Assembly (NCBI RefSeq): GCF_900101885.1
Contig: NZ_FNAN01000033.1
Coordinates: 1 to 56,697 of the forward strand
DNA: 56,697 nt
DNA from: Dyadobacter soli
Lineage (GTDB): Bacteria; Bacteroidota; Bacteroidia; Cytophagales; Spirosomataceae
Reading direction: 5' to 3'
Under the pieces are notes generated by a model that had not been told where the DNA came from, did no database searches, and worked only from the letters and a program-made list of their open reading frames with translations. This document shows positions 26,662-33,622 of the stretch, in pieces. How positions within the stretch are numbered: the stretch's first letter is position 1; every line of letters begins with the position of its first letter. The position numbers and the translations under genes are program-made.

Positions 26662-27807
26662 ATGCCTGACGGCCAATCTACCCGCACTGCCATGTTTAGG
26701 GTTAAGAACCTTTGGATCATTCATTTGCTCGGCTGGGTGCTGTTCATGAGCCTGCCGCTAACGATCGTCTCCCGCGAGCCCAGCGCCGGTTTCCCGGTGA
26801 GGATATTGCAATCGGGCTGGTTCTCGTCGTTTTTTCTGGTGTATGCAACATTGTTTTACGGCAATCTGCTGGTGCTCGTCCCGAAGCTGTATTTGAAGCA
26901 GCATTATGTAGCATATGCGGCGGTGTTCGTCGGATTGCTGGTAGCTATTTATTTTTCCAAACCATTCGAAAGGCTCATATTCAGGAACTTCCGGCAGGAG
27001 CAGGGTAGGGAATTGCGACCTGAGCCGCCGCGGGAGGGATTTCGTGAGGGCCGGCCACCTCGTCCGCCGCATGGTGGCGATGCCCGGCCGATGCCGCGCC
27101 CGAACGGCGAAAGAGCGGTTGATTTCGTGAGTTTAACACTCTTCATTGTCGTTTGGGCCGTGGCAATGGCGATCCGCATTTCGCGGGAATGGCGGCAATC
27201 GGAGCGCCGGGCAATCCTTTCGGAGGCGGAGAAAGCGCATGCCGAGTTATCGTTTTTCAAGGCGCAGATCAACCCGCATTTTCTTTTTAATACCCTCAAC
27301 AACATTTACGCGCTGGCCGTCAGCAGCAGCGCGCATACCGCGCCGAGCATTCTCAAACTGTCGCAAATGATGCGGTACATTACCGAGGAAGCGACGGAAA
27401 ACTATGTTCCGCTGGAAGATGAGCTTGCGTGCCTGGAAAACTATGTAGAGCTGCAAAAGCTGCGGTTGAATGCCAAAACCAGCCTGGATTACGAAGTGAA
27501 AGGCCAGCCGGAGGGTATCCGGATTGCGCCGTTGATCCTGATGACTTTCGTGGAGAATGCATTTAAATACGGCGTAAGCAATCATCGGGAATCGGTGATA
27601 CGGATTGCGGTGGAGGTAGCAGGAGGTGATATTCGATTTTTATGTCAGAACCGCATTATCGAGCGTAATAGGGAGGAGGAGCGTACAGGTGTGGGGATAT
27701 TGAATACCCAAAAGAGGCTGGATTTGCTTTACAGCGGCTTTTACGATTTCGATATCCATAACGACGGGGAGATTTTTACCGTGAAACTAAAACTTCCCGG
27801 ACGATGA
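26662..27807 (+). CDS. LytS/YehU-type sensor histidine kinase
   Basis: This 381-aa kinase has four membrane segments (about residues 17-35, 50-70, 85-103, 155-173). A Pro/Arg/Gly-rich loop lies between the third and fourth. The His_kinase domain contains FFKAQINPHFLFNTLNNI (phospho-His, about residue 217) and an ATP-binding domain with FVENAFKYG and GVGILNTQKRL. The frame is open further upstream, but that part overlaps the divergent permease gene. ATG 26662 lies just after a partial -7 element (TATCTTAG, 26643-26650). ATG 26692 is an equally reasonable start. Its stop overlaps the start of the response regulator (ATGA). Confidence 0.93.
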   Translation: MPDGQSTRTAMFRVKNLWIIHLLGWVLFMSLPLTIVSREPSAGFPVRILQSGWFSSFFLVYATLFYGNLLVLVPKLYLKQHYVAYAAVFVGLLVAIYFSKPFERLIFRNFRQEQGRELRPEPPREGFREGRPPRPPHGGDARPMPRPNGERAVDFVSLTLFIVVWAVAMAIRISREWRQSERRAILSEAEKAHAELSFFKAQINPHFLFNTLNNIYALAVSSSAHTAPSILKLSQMMRYITEEATENYVPLEDELACLENYVELQKLRLNAKTSLDYEVKGQPEGIRIAPLILMTFVENAFKYGVSNHRESVIRIAVEVAGGDIRFLCQNRIIERNREEERTGVGILNTQKRLDLLYSGFYDFDIHNDGEIFTVKLKLPGR

Positions 27808-28499
27808 AATGCGTGATTATCGACGACGAACCGCTCGCGCTGAGCATTCTGGAAAATTACATTGCTGCGTTTCCGGTGCTCGAACTGGTTGGAAAATTCG
27901 ACGATGCGATCGAAGGCGGGAGGTTTTTGAAAACGAATGAGGTGGATCTGCTTTTTATCGATATCAATATGCCTGATGTAACGGGACTGGAACTGGTAGC
28001 GAAGCTGGAAGCGCGGCCGATGGTCATTTTCACGACGGCATACAAGAAATTCGCGTATGAGGGATTCGAGCTGGAAGCCGTGGATTACCTTTTAAAACCC
28101 ATTACAATCGAGCGTTTCGAAAAGGCTGTGCAGAAAGCCGCGGAGCGTTTTGAGCTGAAAAAGCCACGTCAAAATGAGGAATCGATTGTGGTCCGTTCAG
28201 AGTATCGGGCGATCAAGATCGCATTGAGCGACATTGCCTATATCGAGGGAATGGAGGACTATATTAAAATTCATCTGCTGAGCTCGCGGCATCCGGTCAT
28301 GACGCTGATGTCGCTGAAAGGCATTCTCGAAAATTTGCCGGACCGCGCATTCAGCAGAATTCACCGCAGTTATATCGTACCTAATTTACAAGTCAAATCC
28401 ATTCAGAATAAGAAAGTTAAGCTCTTGTCTGGTACCGAATTGCCGGTAAGCGACAGTTATCTCGATTTTATCGAAAAATGGAAGAACCGGCAAGCATGA
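27804..28499 (+). CDS. LytTR-type response regulator
   Basis: This 231-aa regulator has a receiver domain (residues 1-115) with DDE at the N-terminus, the phospho-acceptor Asp in LFIDINMPD (about 54) and the Thr/Lys signature residues in FTTAYKKF and DYLLKPI. A LytTR DNA-binding domain follows (about 130-230; SRIHRSYIVPN). It overlaps the kinase gene by 4 nt. Such pairs in Bacteroidota often control envelope or exopolysaccharide genes; the targets here are unknown. Right after the stop an imperfect hairpin (GATTTTAC 28498-28505 with GTAAAATC 28525-28532) lacks a T tract. Confidence 0.95.
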   Translation: MKCVIIDDEPLALSILENYIAAFPVLELVGKFDDAIEGGRFLKTNEVDLLFIDINMPDVTGLELVAKLEARPMVIFTTAYKKFAYEGFELEAVDYLLKPITIERFEKAVQKAAERFELKKPRQNEESIVVRSEYRAIKIALSDIAYIEGMEDYIKIHLLSSRHPVMTLMSLKGILENLPDRAFSRIHRSYIVPNLQVKSIQNKKVKLLSGTELPVSDSYLDFIEKWKNRQA

Positions 28500-28620
28500 T
28501 TTTACGGGAATGGTCGATTCACCGGTAAAATCGGGCCGTTGACCGATACACTCCGCCTGTTCCGCAACAAAGGTTGAAACGAATACGATAATGTATTTAA
28601 ACTCACAGAACTGCTGCATT

Positions 28621-29346
28621 ATGGAACGCAAGGAATTTTTAAAAAGGGGATTTTCGGCATTGGGCTTCGCGGCCATTATTCCCGTGATCAGCTGCTCGAA
28701 CGATACCGTCGATCCCGTAGAAACTTCAACTGACACCACCGGAACGTCGGGCTCGACATCCGGAAGTTGCACATTAACCGCCTCTGAAACCGCAGGCCCG
28801 TTCCCGACCAAGTCACCGGCCAGCCTGGTTTCGAACGATATCACCTCAGACCGTCCGGGGACAAAACTGACGGTCAAGATCACCATTCAAAACAAAAATA
28901 ACAGCTGTGAAGGCCTCGAAGGGGCATTGGTGGACATCTGGCACTGCGATGCGGCCGGAAACTACTCCGAGTACGGCGGTTCGGGAATGCAATCGACCAA
29001 TTACACGAGCGTGCATTTCCTCCGCGGCCGCCAGACGACCGATGCCAATGGCCTGGTGACGTTTACCAGCATTTACCCGGGTTGGTACTCCGGTCGCGCG
29101 CCGCACATTCACGTACATATATATAATGCGAGCGGGAACTCGTTACTGGTGACGCAAATTGCATTTCCCGAAGAGATCAGTAAGGTCGTGTATGCGCAGG
29201 GCGTGTACGCGAGCCACGGGCAGGCGGATACGACCAATTCGCGTGACAATGTGTTCGGAGATGGCGTAAGTACCGAAATGGCGACTGTTACGGGAAGTGC
29301 TTCGGCAGGGTATGAGCTGACGCATGCGATTGTGGTGAGTGCGTGA
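28621..29346 (+). CDS. intradiol ring-cleavage dioxygenase-like lipoprotein
   Basis: This 241-aa protein has a lipoprotein-type signal (RGFSALGF to VISC, Cys near 25), a Ser/Thr-rich linker and an intradiol dioxygenase fold. The expected non-haem Fe(III) ligands are present: Tyr in AGNYSEY, Tyr in YPGWYSGR and two His in PHIHVHIY. Cytosolic homologues cleave catechols, but exported short versions in Bacteroidota have no proven substrate. ATG 28621 is preferred over an upstream in-frame ATG because it gives a clean export signal. It probably acts in the periplasm or at the cell surface. Confidence 0.9.
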   Translation: MERKEFLKRGFSALGFAAIIPVISCSNDTVDPVETSTDTTGTSGSTSGSCTLTASETAGPFPTKSPASLVSNDITSDRPGTKLTVKITIQNKNNSCEGLEGALVDIWHCDAAGNYSEYGGSGMQSTNYTSVHFLRGRQTTDANGLVTFTSIYPGWYSGRAPHIHVHIYNASGNSLLVTQIAFPEEISKVVYAQGVYASHGQADTTNSRDNVFGDGVSTEMATVTGSASAGYELTHAIVVSA

Positions 29347-29476
29347 TGACCGCCGACGGCCGACCGCCGACCGCCGATGGCCTGCGGCCTGACCATGGAC
29401 GATCGACCATGTTGACAATTTATTGATATGATACCACACAATCGATCGGCGGTCAGCGGTCGGCCGTCGGTGGTCA
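29347..29476. repeat. long imperfect inverted repeat, 34-bp arms
   Basis: The left arm (29347-29380, beginning TGACCGCCGACGGCCGACCG) and right arm (29443-29476) are reverse complements at about 30 of 34 positions. Both are built of GACCGCC/GCCGACC units. The 62-nt interior holds a smaller ACCATGG...CCATG inverted pair. The element begins immediately after the dioxygenase stop codon. It could form a long stem in RNA or be a dispersed repeat; no gene lies inside. Confidence 0.75.
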
Positions 29477-29522
29477 TTGCCTCCTAATCCACGGTCCATT
29501 GTAAACCCCAAAATTCGATATT

Positions 29523-30230
29523 ATGGTTATCCAAACTAATGCTCAAATATATCTGGAAAGCCTTCGCAGGCATTTTCAGGCGGAGGGTTTTCAAAGTTTC
29601 CGGACTTTCAATTTTGAAGAATACCGTGCGGACGACCGGGAGGCATTCGGAACATTGGAGGTTTTGAACGACGAGACACTTTTGCCTGAATGCAATCACG
29701 AATTGCGTGTGGAGCAGTTTTGCCAGGTCATTCTGCTGCCCATTGTCGGGGCGATAGAGGTTGAGGAAAAGGGTAGGGAGCCGAAATTCGTCAATTCCGG
29801 GGAAGCGCTGTTTCTGCTCGTGTCGCCGGAAAAGCATTATACCATTACCAATCCATATCCTGACGAGGCAATTAACTATTTGCAGATCAGGATCAATGAC
29901 AACCCGTTTTTAAGCACCCCGATGTCATCATCCGGCATCATCGTTCCGTTTGATTTAAGTGAAAAAAATGTTCTTCTCCCGGTCAGAGGCTACAACGGCA
30001 GCTCCGCCCATCTGTTCATCGGCCAATACGACGGCCGGGAAGAAGGCATTTTTACCAGCTGGAATGCGGAGCATAGTGCCTTCATTTTCGTGATCGAAGG
30101 GGCATTCGAGGTGCAAAACCGGCTTTTGGAAAGGCGGGACGCCCTTGCACTGCGCAATGCAGTAACGGTAGAGTTCGAGGCGTTGTCGAACGGGGCGATT
30201 TTGCTGGTGATCGATATTGGTCAGGGCTGA
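29523..30230 (+). CDS. pirin-like bicupin protein
   Basis: This 235-aa protein has no signal peptide. Two cupin-like halves are visible: residues ~35-130 (HELRVEQFCQVILLPIVGAI to HYTITNPYPDEAINYLQIRI, key parts only) and ~150-235, the latter like the C-terminal domain of quercetinase-type pirins (AEHSAFIFVIEGAFEVQ, DALALRNA). The metal-binding His cluster typical of active pirins is largely absent, so an enzymatic role is doubtful. Its last 10 bases overlap the end of the convergent PIN toxin gene. Confidence 0.72.
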   Translation: MVIQTNAQIYLESLRRHFQAEGFQSFRTFNFEEYRADDREAFGTLEVLNDETLLPECNHELRVEQFCQVILLPIVGAIEVEEKGREPKFVNSGEALFLLVSPEKHYTITNPYPDEAINYLQIRINDNPFLSTPMSSSGIIVPFDLSEKNVLLPVRGYNGSSAHLFIGQYDGREEGIFTSWNAEHSAFIFVIEGAFEVQNRLLERRDALALRNAVTVEFEALSNGAILLVIDIGQG

Positions 30231-30592
30231 TAGAATATAAAGATCAGCTCTTTAACTCTATCGAAATGATCGTCGGTTGACAATAGCGGAACACCCAAGA
30301 AAATAGATGTAGCAGCAATGATAGCATCGGGAAGTTTGAGATTGTATTGCCGCCGGACGTAGGTGGTGATTTCCTTAATGCCCGAGTTGATGTCGATGAT
30401 AGTACATTCATCGAGGAACATTTCAACCCAGGACTCCTCTTCTATGGTTATCGCCTGATAGCCGAGTAGTTCCAGTTCACTGATAAAAGAAACATACGTT
30501 TCTCTATCTTGTAGGAGTGTGCCCAGGCGATCATCGCCCTTGAAAAGGTTAATAGCAATATTTGTGTCAATCAGAATTTTCGTCCCACTCAT
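30221..30592 (-). CDS. PIN-domain ribonuclease toxin (VapC type)
   Basis: This 123-aa PIN protein has the acidic active-site set: Asp in ILIDTN (about residue 8), Glu in SELELLG, Asp in KLPDAIIAAT and Asp in LLSTDDHF. VapC toxins are Mg-dependent RNases that cut tRNA or rRNA. The start at 30592 lies within the antitoxin gene (26-nt overlap), the usual layout of a coupled toxin-antitoxin pair. Its 3' end overlaps the convergent bicupin gene by 10 nt. Confidence 0.9.
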   Translation of the reverse strand: MSGTKILIDTNIAINLFKGDDRLGTLLQDRETYVSFISELELLGYQAITIEEESWVEMFLDECTIIDINSGIKEITTYVRRQYNLKLPDAIIAATSIFLGVPLLSTDDHFDRVKELIFIFYQP

Positions 30593-30770
30593 TACGCATA
30601 CGTCTCTGTGCATCCAGAGCATTGTCGGTTAGCTTAATTACTCCTACAAATTTTCGAGCGTCGAGTTTTTTACTTCCTGATGTTGATCCGGTAACCGGAA
30701 AAATTTTTGCCCTGGCTGCTGTCGGGAAAACGTCTTCAAGCATCTGCCCTTCTTTTAAAACGAATTTCAT
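30567..30770 (-). CDS. VapB-like antitoxin
   Basis: This 67-aa protein lies immediately upstream of and overlaps the PIN toxin gene. The N-terminal half (FVLKEGQMLEDVFPTAARAK) and the basic KKLDARKF segment could form the DNA-binding part; the C-terminal NALDAQRRMRNEWDE helix, common in Bacteroidota PIN-linked antitoxins, is expected to bind the toxin. The assignment rests mainly on context. A partial -7 element (TATCTTTA, 30796-30803) lies upstream. Confidence 0.8.
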   Translation of the reverse strand: MKFVLKEGQMLEDVFPTAARAKIFPVTGSTSGSKKLDARKFVGVIKLTDNALDAQRRMRNEWDENSD

Positions 30771-30865
30771 AATCTACGGGCGGTTTGTTTGATAATAAAG
30801 ATAAGCATAAAAGCCGATGGATTTTGGCCAAATGTGCAACCGACTGTGGTGGATTATCATGAGGT

Positions 30866-30906
30866 AAAAAAAATCGCGGATGCCGTTTTCACAGCATCCG
30901 CGATTT
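30866..30906 (-). terminator. intrinsic terminator after atpC
   Basis: A perfect 13-bp stem, AAATCGCGGATGC (30871-30883) and GCATCCGCGATTT (30894-30906), with a 10-nt loop is followed on the minus strand by a run of T (A tract at 30866-30873). It lies 18 nt after the atpC stop. Confidence 0.93.
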
Positions 30907-30924
30907 GCATTCAATGTATATTCC

Positions 30925-31167
30925 TTAAAGAACTGCTTCGGCGAGAACCAATACTTTGTTATTCAGCACTTCTACAACACCACCGTCGATGACGAAGTTT
31001 TGCTTTGCAGCGCCGGTATCGACTACCACATCACCTTTGCCCAGCGTGCTGACCAGCGGCGCGTGACGGTTCAGAATCTGAAACTGTCCTTCGGTACCCG
31101 GTAATGTTACGGCATTCGCCTCGCCGGCAAATACCTTTTTATCTGGGGTAATGATTTCTAAATGCAT
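30925..31167 (-). CDS. atpC: F0F1 ATP synthase subunit epsilon
   Basis: This is the short form of the epsilon subunit (80 aa), consisting of the N-terminal beta-sandwich only (MHLEIITPDKKVFAGEANAVTLPG; LNRHAPLV). The C-terminal inhibitory helical hairpin found in many bacteria is absent, which is usual in Bacteroidota. It acts in the F1 central stalk. It follows atpD by 82 bp, an unusually long gap for this pair, filled by an interspersed repeat with a perfect inverted arm. Confidence 0.96.
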   Translation of the reverse strand: MHLEIITPDKKVFAGEANAVTLPGTEGQFQILNRHAPLVSTLGKGDVVVDTGAAKQNFVIDGGVVEVLNNKVLVLAEAVL

Positions 31168-31171
31168 AATA

Positions 31172-31243
31172 GTCTATGAGTTTATAGTCTATGAGTTCAG
31201 AGTTTATGAGACTACACTCATGGACTCATAAACTCATTAACTC
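31172..31243 (-). repeat. GAGTTTA-type interspersed repeat, copy B, between atpD and atpC
   Basis: The spacer consists of TATGAGTTTATAG / TATGAGTTCAGAG units and a perfect 11-bp inverted repeat, GAGTTTATGAG (31200-31210) and CTCATAAACTC (31225-31235). The 18-mer at 31193-31210 matches the reverse complement of copy A at 5005-5022. In the atpDC transcript it could fold into a hairpin between the two cistrons. Confidence 0.75.
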
Positions 31244-31249
31244 TACACC

Positions 31250-32764
31250 TTACCGGCTTGCTTCCGCCAGCATTTTTTCTCCTTTGGCCTGAGCGTCTTC
31301 GATGGTTCCAACGAGGTTGAAAGCCATTTCAGGAAGATGGTCATAAGCACCGTCCATGATCAGGTTGAAGCCTTTGATGGTATCGTTGATATCAACCAGA
31401 GTACCTTTCAAACCTGTGAACTGCTCAGCAACGAAGAATGGCTGGGAAAGGAAACGCTCTACGCGACGTGCACGTGACACAACCAGTTTGTCCTCTTCGG
31501 AAAGTTCTTCCATACCAAGGATCGCGATGATATCCTGCAATTCTTTGTAACGCTGAAGAATGTTTTTCACACGCTGTGCGCAGTCGTAGTGAGCAGCACC
31601 CAGGGTTTCTGCATTCAAGATACGTGAAGCGGAGTCAAGCGGGTCCACAGCAGGGTAGATACCTTTCTCGGATACTTTACGGCTCAATACGGTCGTAGCA
31701 TCCAAGTGGGCAAATGTTGTTGCAGGCGCCGGGTCAGTCAAGTCATCCGCAGGTACGTAAACCGCCTGTACGGAAGTGATTGAACCACGTTTTGTAGATG
31801 TGATACGCTCCTGCATCTGGCCCATTTCAGTTGCCAATGTAGGCTGGTAACCTACCGCAGATGGCATACGTCCCAAAAGCGCGGATACCTCAGAACCTGC
31901 CTGGGTGAAACGGAAAATGTTATCGATAAAGAAAAGTATATCGCGGCCCTGACCTTCGCCATCTCCGTCACGGAAATACTCAGCCATTGTCAAACCTGAC
32001 AAAGCCACACGAGCACGTGCGCCAGGAGGTTCGTTCATCTGGCCGAACACGAATGTCGCCTGCGAATCTTTCAGCGTGCTGTAATCTACTTTCGAGATAT
32101 CCCAGCCGCCTTCTTCCATGCTGTGTTTGAATTCTTCACCGTACTTGATGATACCAGCCTCGATCATCTCACGCATCAGGTCATTACCTTCACGTGTACG
32201 CTCACCCACACCGGCGAATACCGAAAGACCGGCATAAGCTTTCGCGATGTTGTTGATCAGTTCCTGGATCAATACGGTTTTACCTACACCCGCACCACCA
32301 AACAAACCGATCTTACCACCTTTTACGTAAGGAGCAAGAAGGTCGATCACCTTGATACCTGTGAAAAGTACTTCGGTAGCAGTTGCCAGCTCTTCGAATT
32401 TTGGAGCTGCACGGTGGATAGAAATACCATTTGTCGTGTCCAAAGGAGCAAGTCCGTCGATCGCTTCACCGATTACGTTGAAGAGACGTCCTTTGATACC
32501 TTCGCCGATAGGCATTTTGATAGGTGCGCCAAGCGGTTTAACCTGCATACCACGTTGCATACCTTCTGTACTATCCATCGCGATAGTACGGATACGGTCT
32601 TCACCAAGGTGCTGCTGGCACTCGAGAACTACTTTCTGACCATTTGGTTTGATGACTTCCAACGCATCAAGGATCGCGGGGATAGCACCGCTGTCCTCAA
32701 ATGATACGTCTACAACCGGGCCAATTACCTGCGTAATTTTTCCTACGTTTGCTGCGTTTGCCAT
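31250..32764 (-). CDS. atpD: F0F1 ATP synthase subunit beta
   Basis: This is the catalytic subunit of the F1 sector, 504 aa. It shows the P-loop GGAGVGKT (about residue 155), the catalytic Glu in GVGERTREGNDL, Walker B ILFFIDNIFRFTQAG and the C-terminal RRVERFLSQPFFVAEQFTG. The start ATG at 32764 (MANAANVGK) is chosen over a longer frame because a strong promoter lies between the two. Only atpD and atpC are here; the rest of the ATP synthase operon must be elsewhere, as is common in Bacteroidota. Confidence 0.98.
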   Translation of the reverse strand: MANAANVGKITQVIGPVVDVSFEDSGAIPAILDALEVIKPNGQKVVLECQQHLGEDRIRTIAMDSTEGMQRGMQVKPLGAPIKMPIGEGIKGRLFNVIGEAIDGLAPLDTTNGISIHRAAPKFEELATATEVLFTGIKVIDLLAPYVKGGKIGLFGGAGVGKTVLIQELINNIAKAYAGLSVFAGVGERTREGNDLMREMIEAGIIKYGEEFKHSMEEGGWDISKVDYSTLKDSQATFVFGQMNEPPGARARVALSGLTMAEYFRDGDGEGQGRDILFFIDNIFRFTQAGSEVSALLGRMPSAVGYQPTLATEMGQMQERITSTKRGSITSVQAVYVPADDLTDPAPATTFAHLDATTVLSRKVSEKGIYPAVDPLDSASRILNAETLGAAHYDCAQRVKNILQRYKELQDIIAILGMEELSEEDKLVVSRARRVERFLSQPFFVAEQFTGLKGTLVDINDTIKGFNLIMDGAYDHLPEMAFNLVGTIEDAQAKGEKMLAEASR

Positions 32765-32806
32765 TATATAATTTTGATTATCTCGGATGAGGTTTTTTTC
32801 AGACCG

Positions 32807-32837
32807 CAAAAGTAGGAGATAATTTGGTCAGTACCAA
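32807..32837 (-). promoter_or_regulatory. promoter of atpDC
   Basis: On the minus strand TTG (32835-32837) is followed after 20 nt by TACTTTTG (32807-32814), a perfect -7 element. The start would be near 32802, with a ~38 nt leader. It lies downstream of the upstream in-frame start at 32809, supporting ATG 32764. Confidence 0.82.
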
Positions 32838-32975
32838 TAGCAGACGAGGCGAAAATTTGGATATTTTTTAGAAAATCACCCGTTTTTCCTGAAAACTGTG
32901 TTCAATATTTCCGGAAAGTGAGATTAGGAAGGGAAATGCGGGAACTTTTTGAGCGCTTACCGAACCGCTCACAGG

Positions 32976-33007
32976 TTTGAGATATATGTTAAAATCGCCT
33001 AAATTTG
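32976..33007 (+). promoter_or_regulatory. promoter of the DUF433/DUF5615 pair
   Basis: TTTG (32976-32979) is followed after 20 nt by TAAATTTG (33000-33007), a perfect -7 element, 17 nt before the start codon. Just upstream GAGCG...CGCTC (32951-32955, 32966-32970) forms a short dyad that could be an operator. Confidence 0.78.
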
Positions 33008-33024
33008 AATTAAACACTGTCAAA

Positions 33025-33264
33025 ATGCAGATGAACACGCAGCTTCTGGAACGTATTACATTCAATCCGAAACAATGCGGCGGTAAGCCTTGCCTCCGGA
33101 ATATGCGTATCCGCGTGACGGATGTGATTGAGCTGCTGGCTGCCGGACTTACACCCGAACAGATTGTTACAGAAGAGCTCCCGGATCTCGAACCGGAAGA
33201 TATCACCGCGTGCCTACTCTATGCGGCGGCCAAGCTTAACCACCCCGTCCTGCAAGCGGCCTGA
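33025..33264 (+). CDS. DUF433 antitoxin (VapB45-like)
   Basis: This 79-aa protein with the DUF433 signature ITFNPKQCGGKPCLRNMRIRV and a predicted helix-turn-helix segment (VIELLAAGLTPEQIVTEELP) is followed by the typical LEPEDITACLLYAA helix. DUF433 proteins pair with DUF5615 PIN-like proteins as toxin-antitoxin units. ATG 33025 is used; 33031 is possible. The stop and the toxin start share one base (TGATG). Confidence 0.9.
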   Translation: MQMNTQLLERITFNPKQCGGKPCLRNMRIRVTDVIELLAAGLTPEQIVTEELPDLEPEDITACLLYAAAKLNHPVLQAA

Positions 33265-33596
33265 TGATCATACTGGACGCCCAACTGCCTCCGGCGCTCG
33301 CCGTCTGGATCACCGAGACTTTCCAAATTCCATGTTTTTCGGCACAATTTCTGGATCTCCGTCATGCGGGGGATGAGGAAATATTTGCTTTTTCGAAAAC
33401 AAAAAATGCTATTGTTATCACCAAGGACGACGATTTCGTTTCGTTACTAAACCGCTTGGGCAGTCCGCCGAAAGTAATCTGGCTGACTTGCGGAAATACA
33501 TCCAAAAATAGATTGAAAGAAATTTTCGAGGCAAATTTGCAACAGGCTCTTACATTGCTCGAAACGAATGACTTGGTGGAGATAACCGGTCTCTGA
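33264..33596 (+). CDS. DUF5615 PIN-like toxin (VapC45/Mut7-C type)
   Basis: This 110-aa protein has the family's start IILDAQLPPALAVWI (acidic residue in LDAQLP) and the central motif AGDEEIF...IVITKDDDF, whose Asp cluster would hold the metal. DUF5615 proteins are predicted RNases. The gene overlaps the DUF433 gene by one base, giving coupled translation of the pair. It is distinct in family from the PIN toxin at 30221. Confidence 0.9.
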   Translation: MIILDAQLPPALAVWITETFQIPCFSAQFLDLRHAGDEEIFAFSKTKNAIVITKDDDFVSLLNRLGSPPKVIWLTCGNTSKNRLKEIFEANLQQALTLLETNDLVEITGL

Positions 33597-33622
33597 CCGA
33601 TTTCCGCGTTAAAAAGCGTTAT

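Noticed and set aside
28498..28532. Intrinsic terminator after the LytTR regulator
   Set aside because: The stem GATTTTAC/GTAAAATC is good, but an internal mismatch and a GC-rich downstream sequence without T tract make termination unlikely.
32123..32704. 193-residue plus-strand frame across atpD
   Set aside because: Antisense to a highly conserved gene; composition is a mirror of atpD codons.
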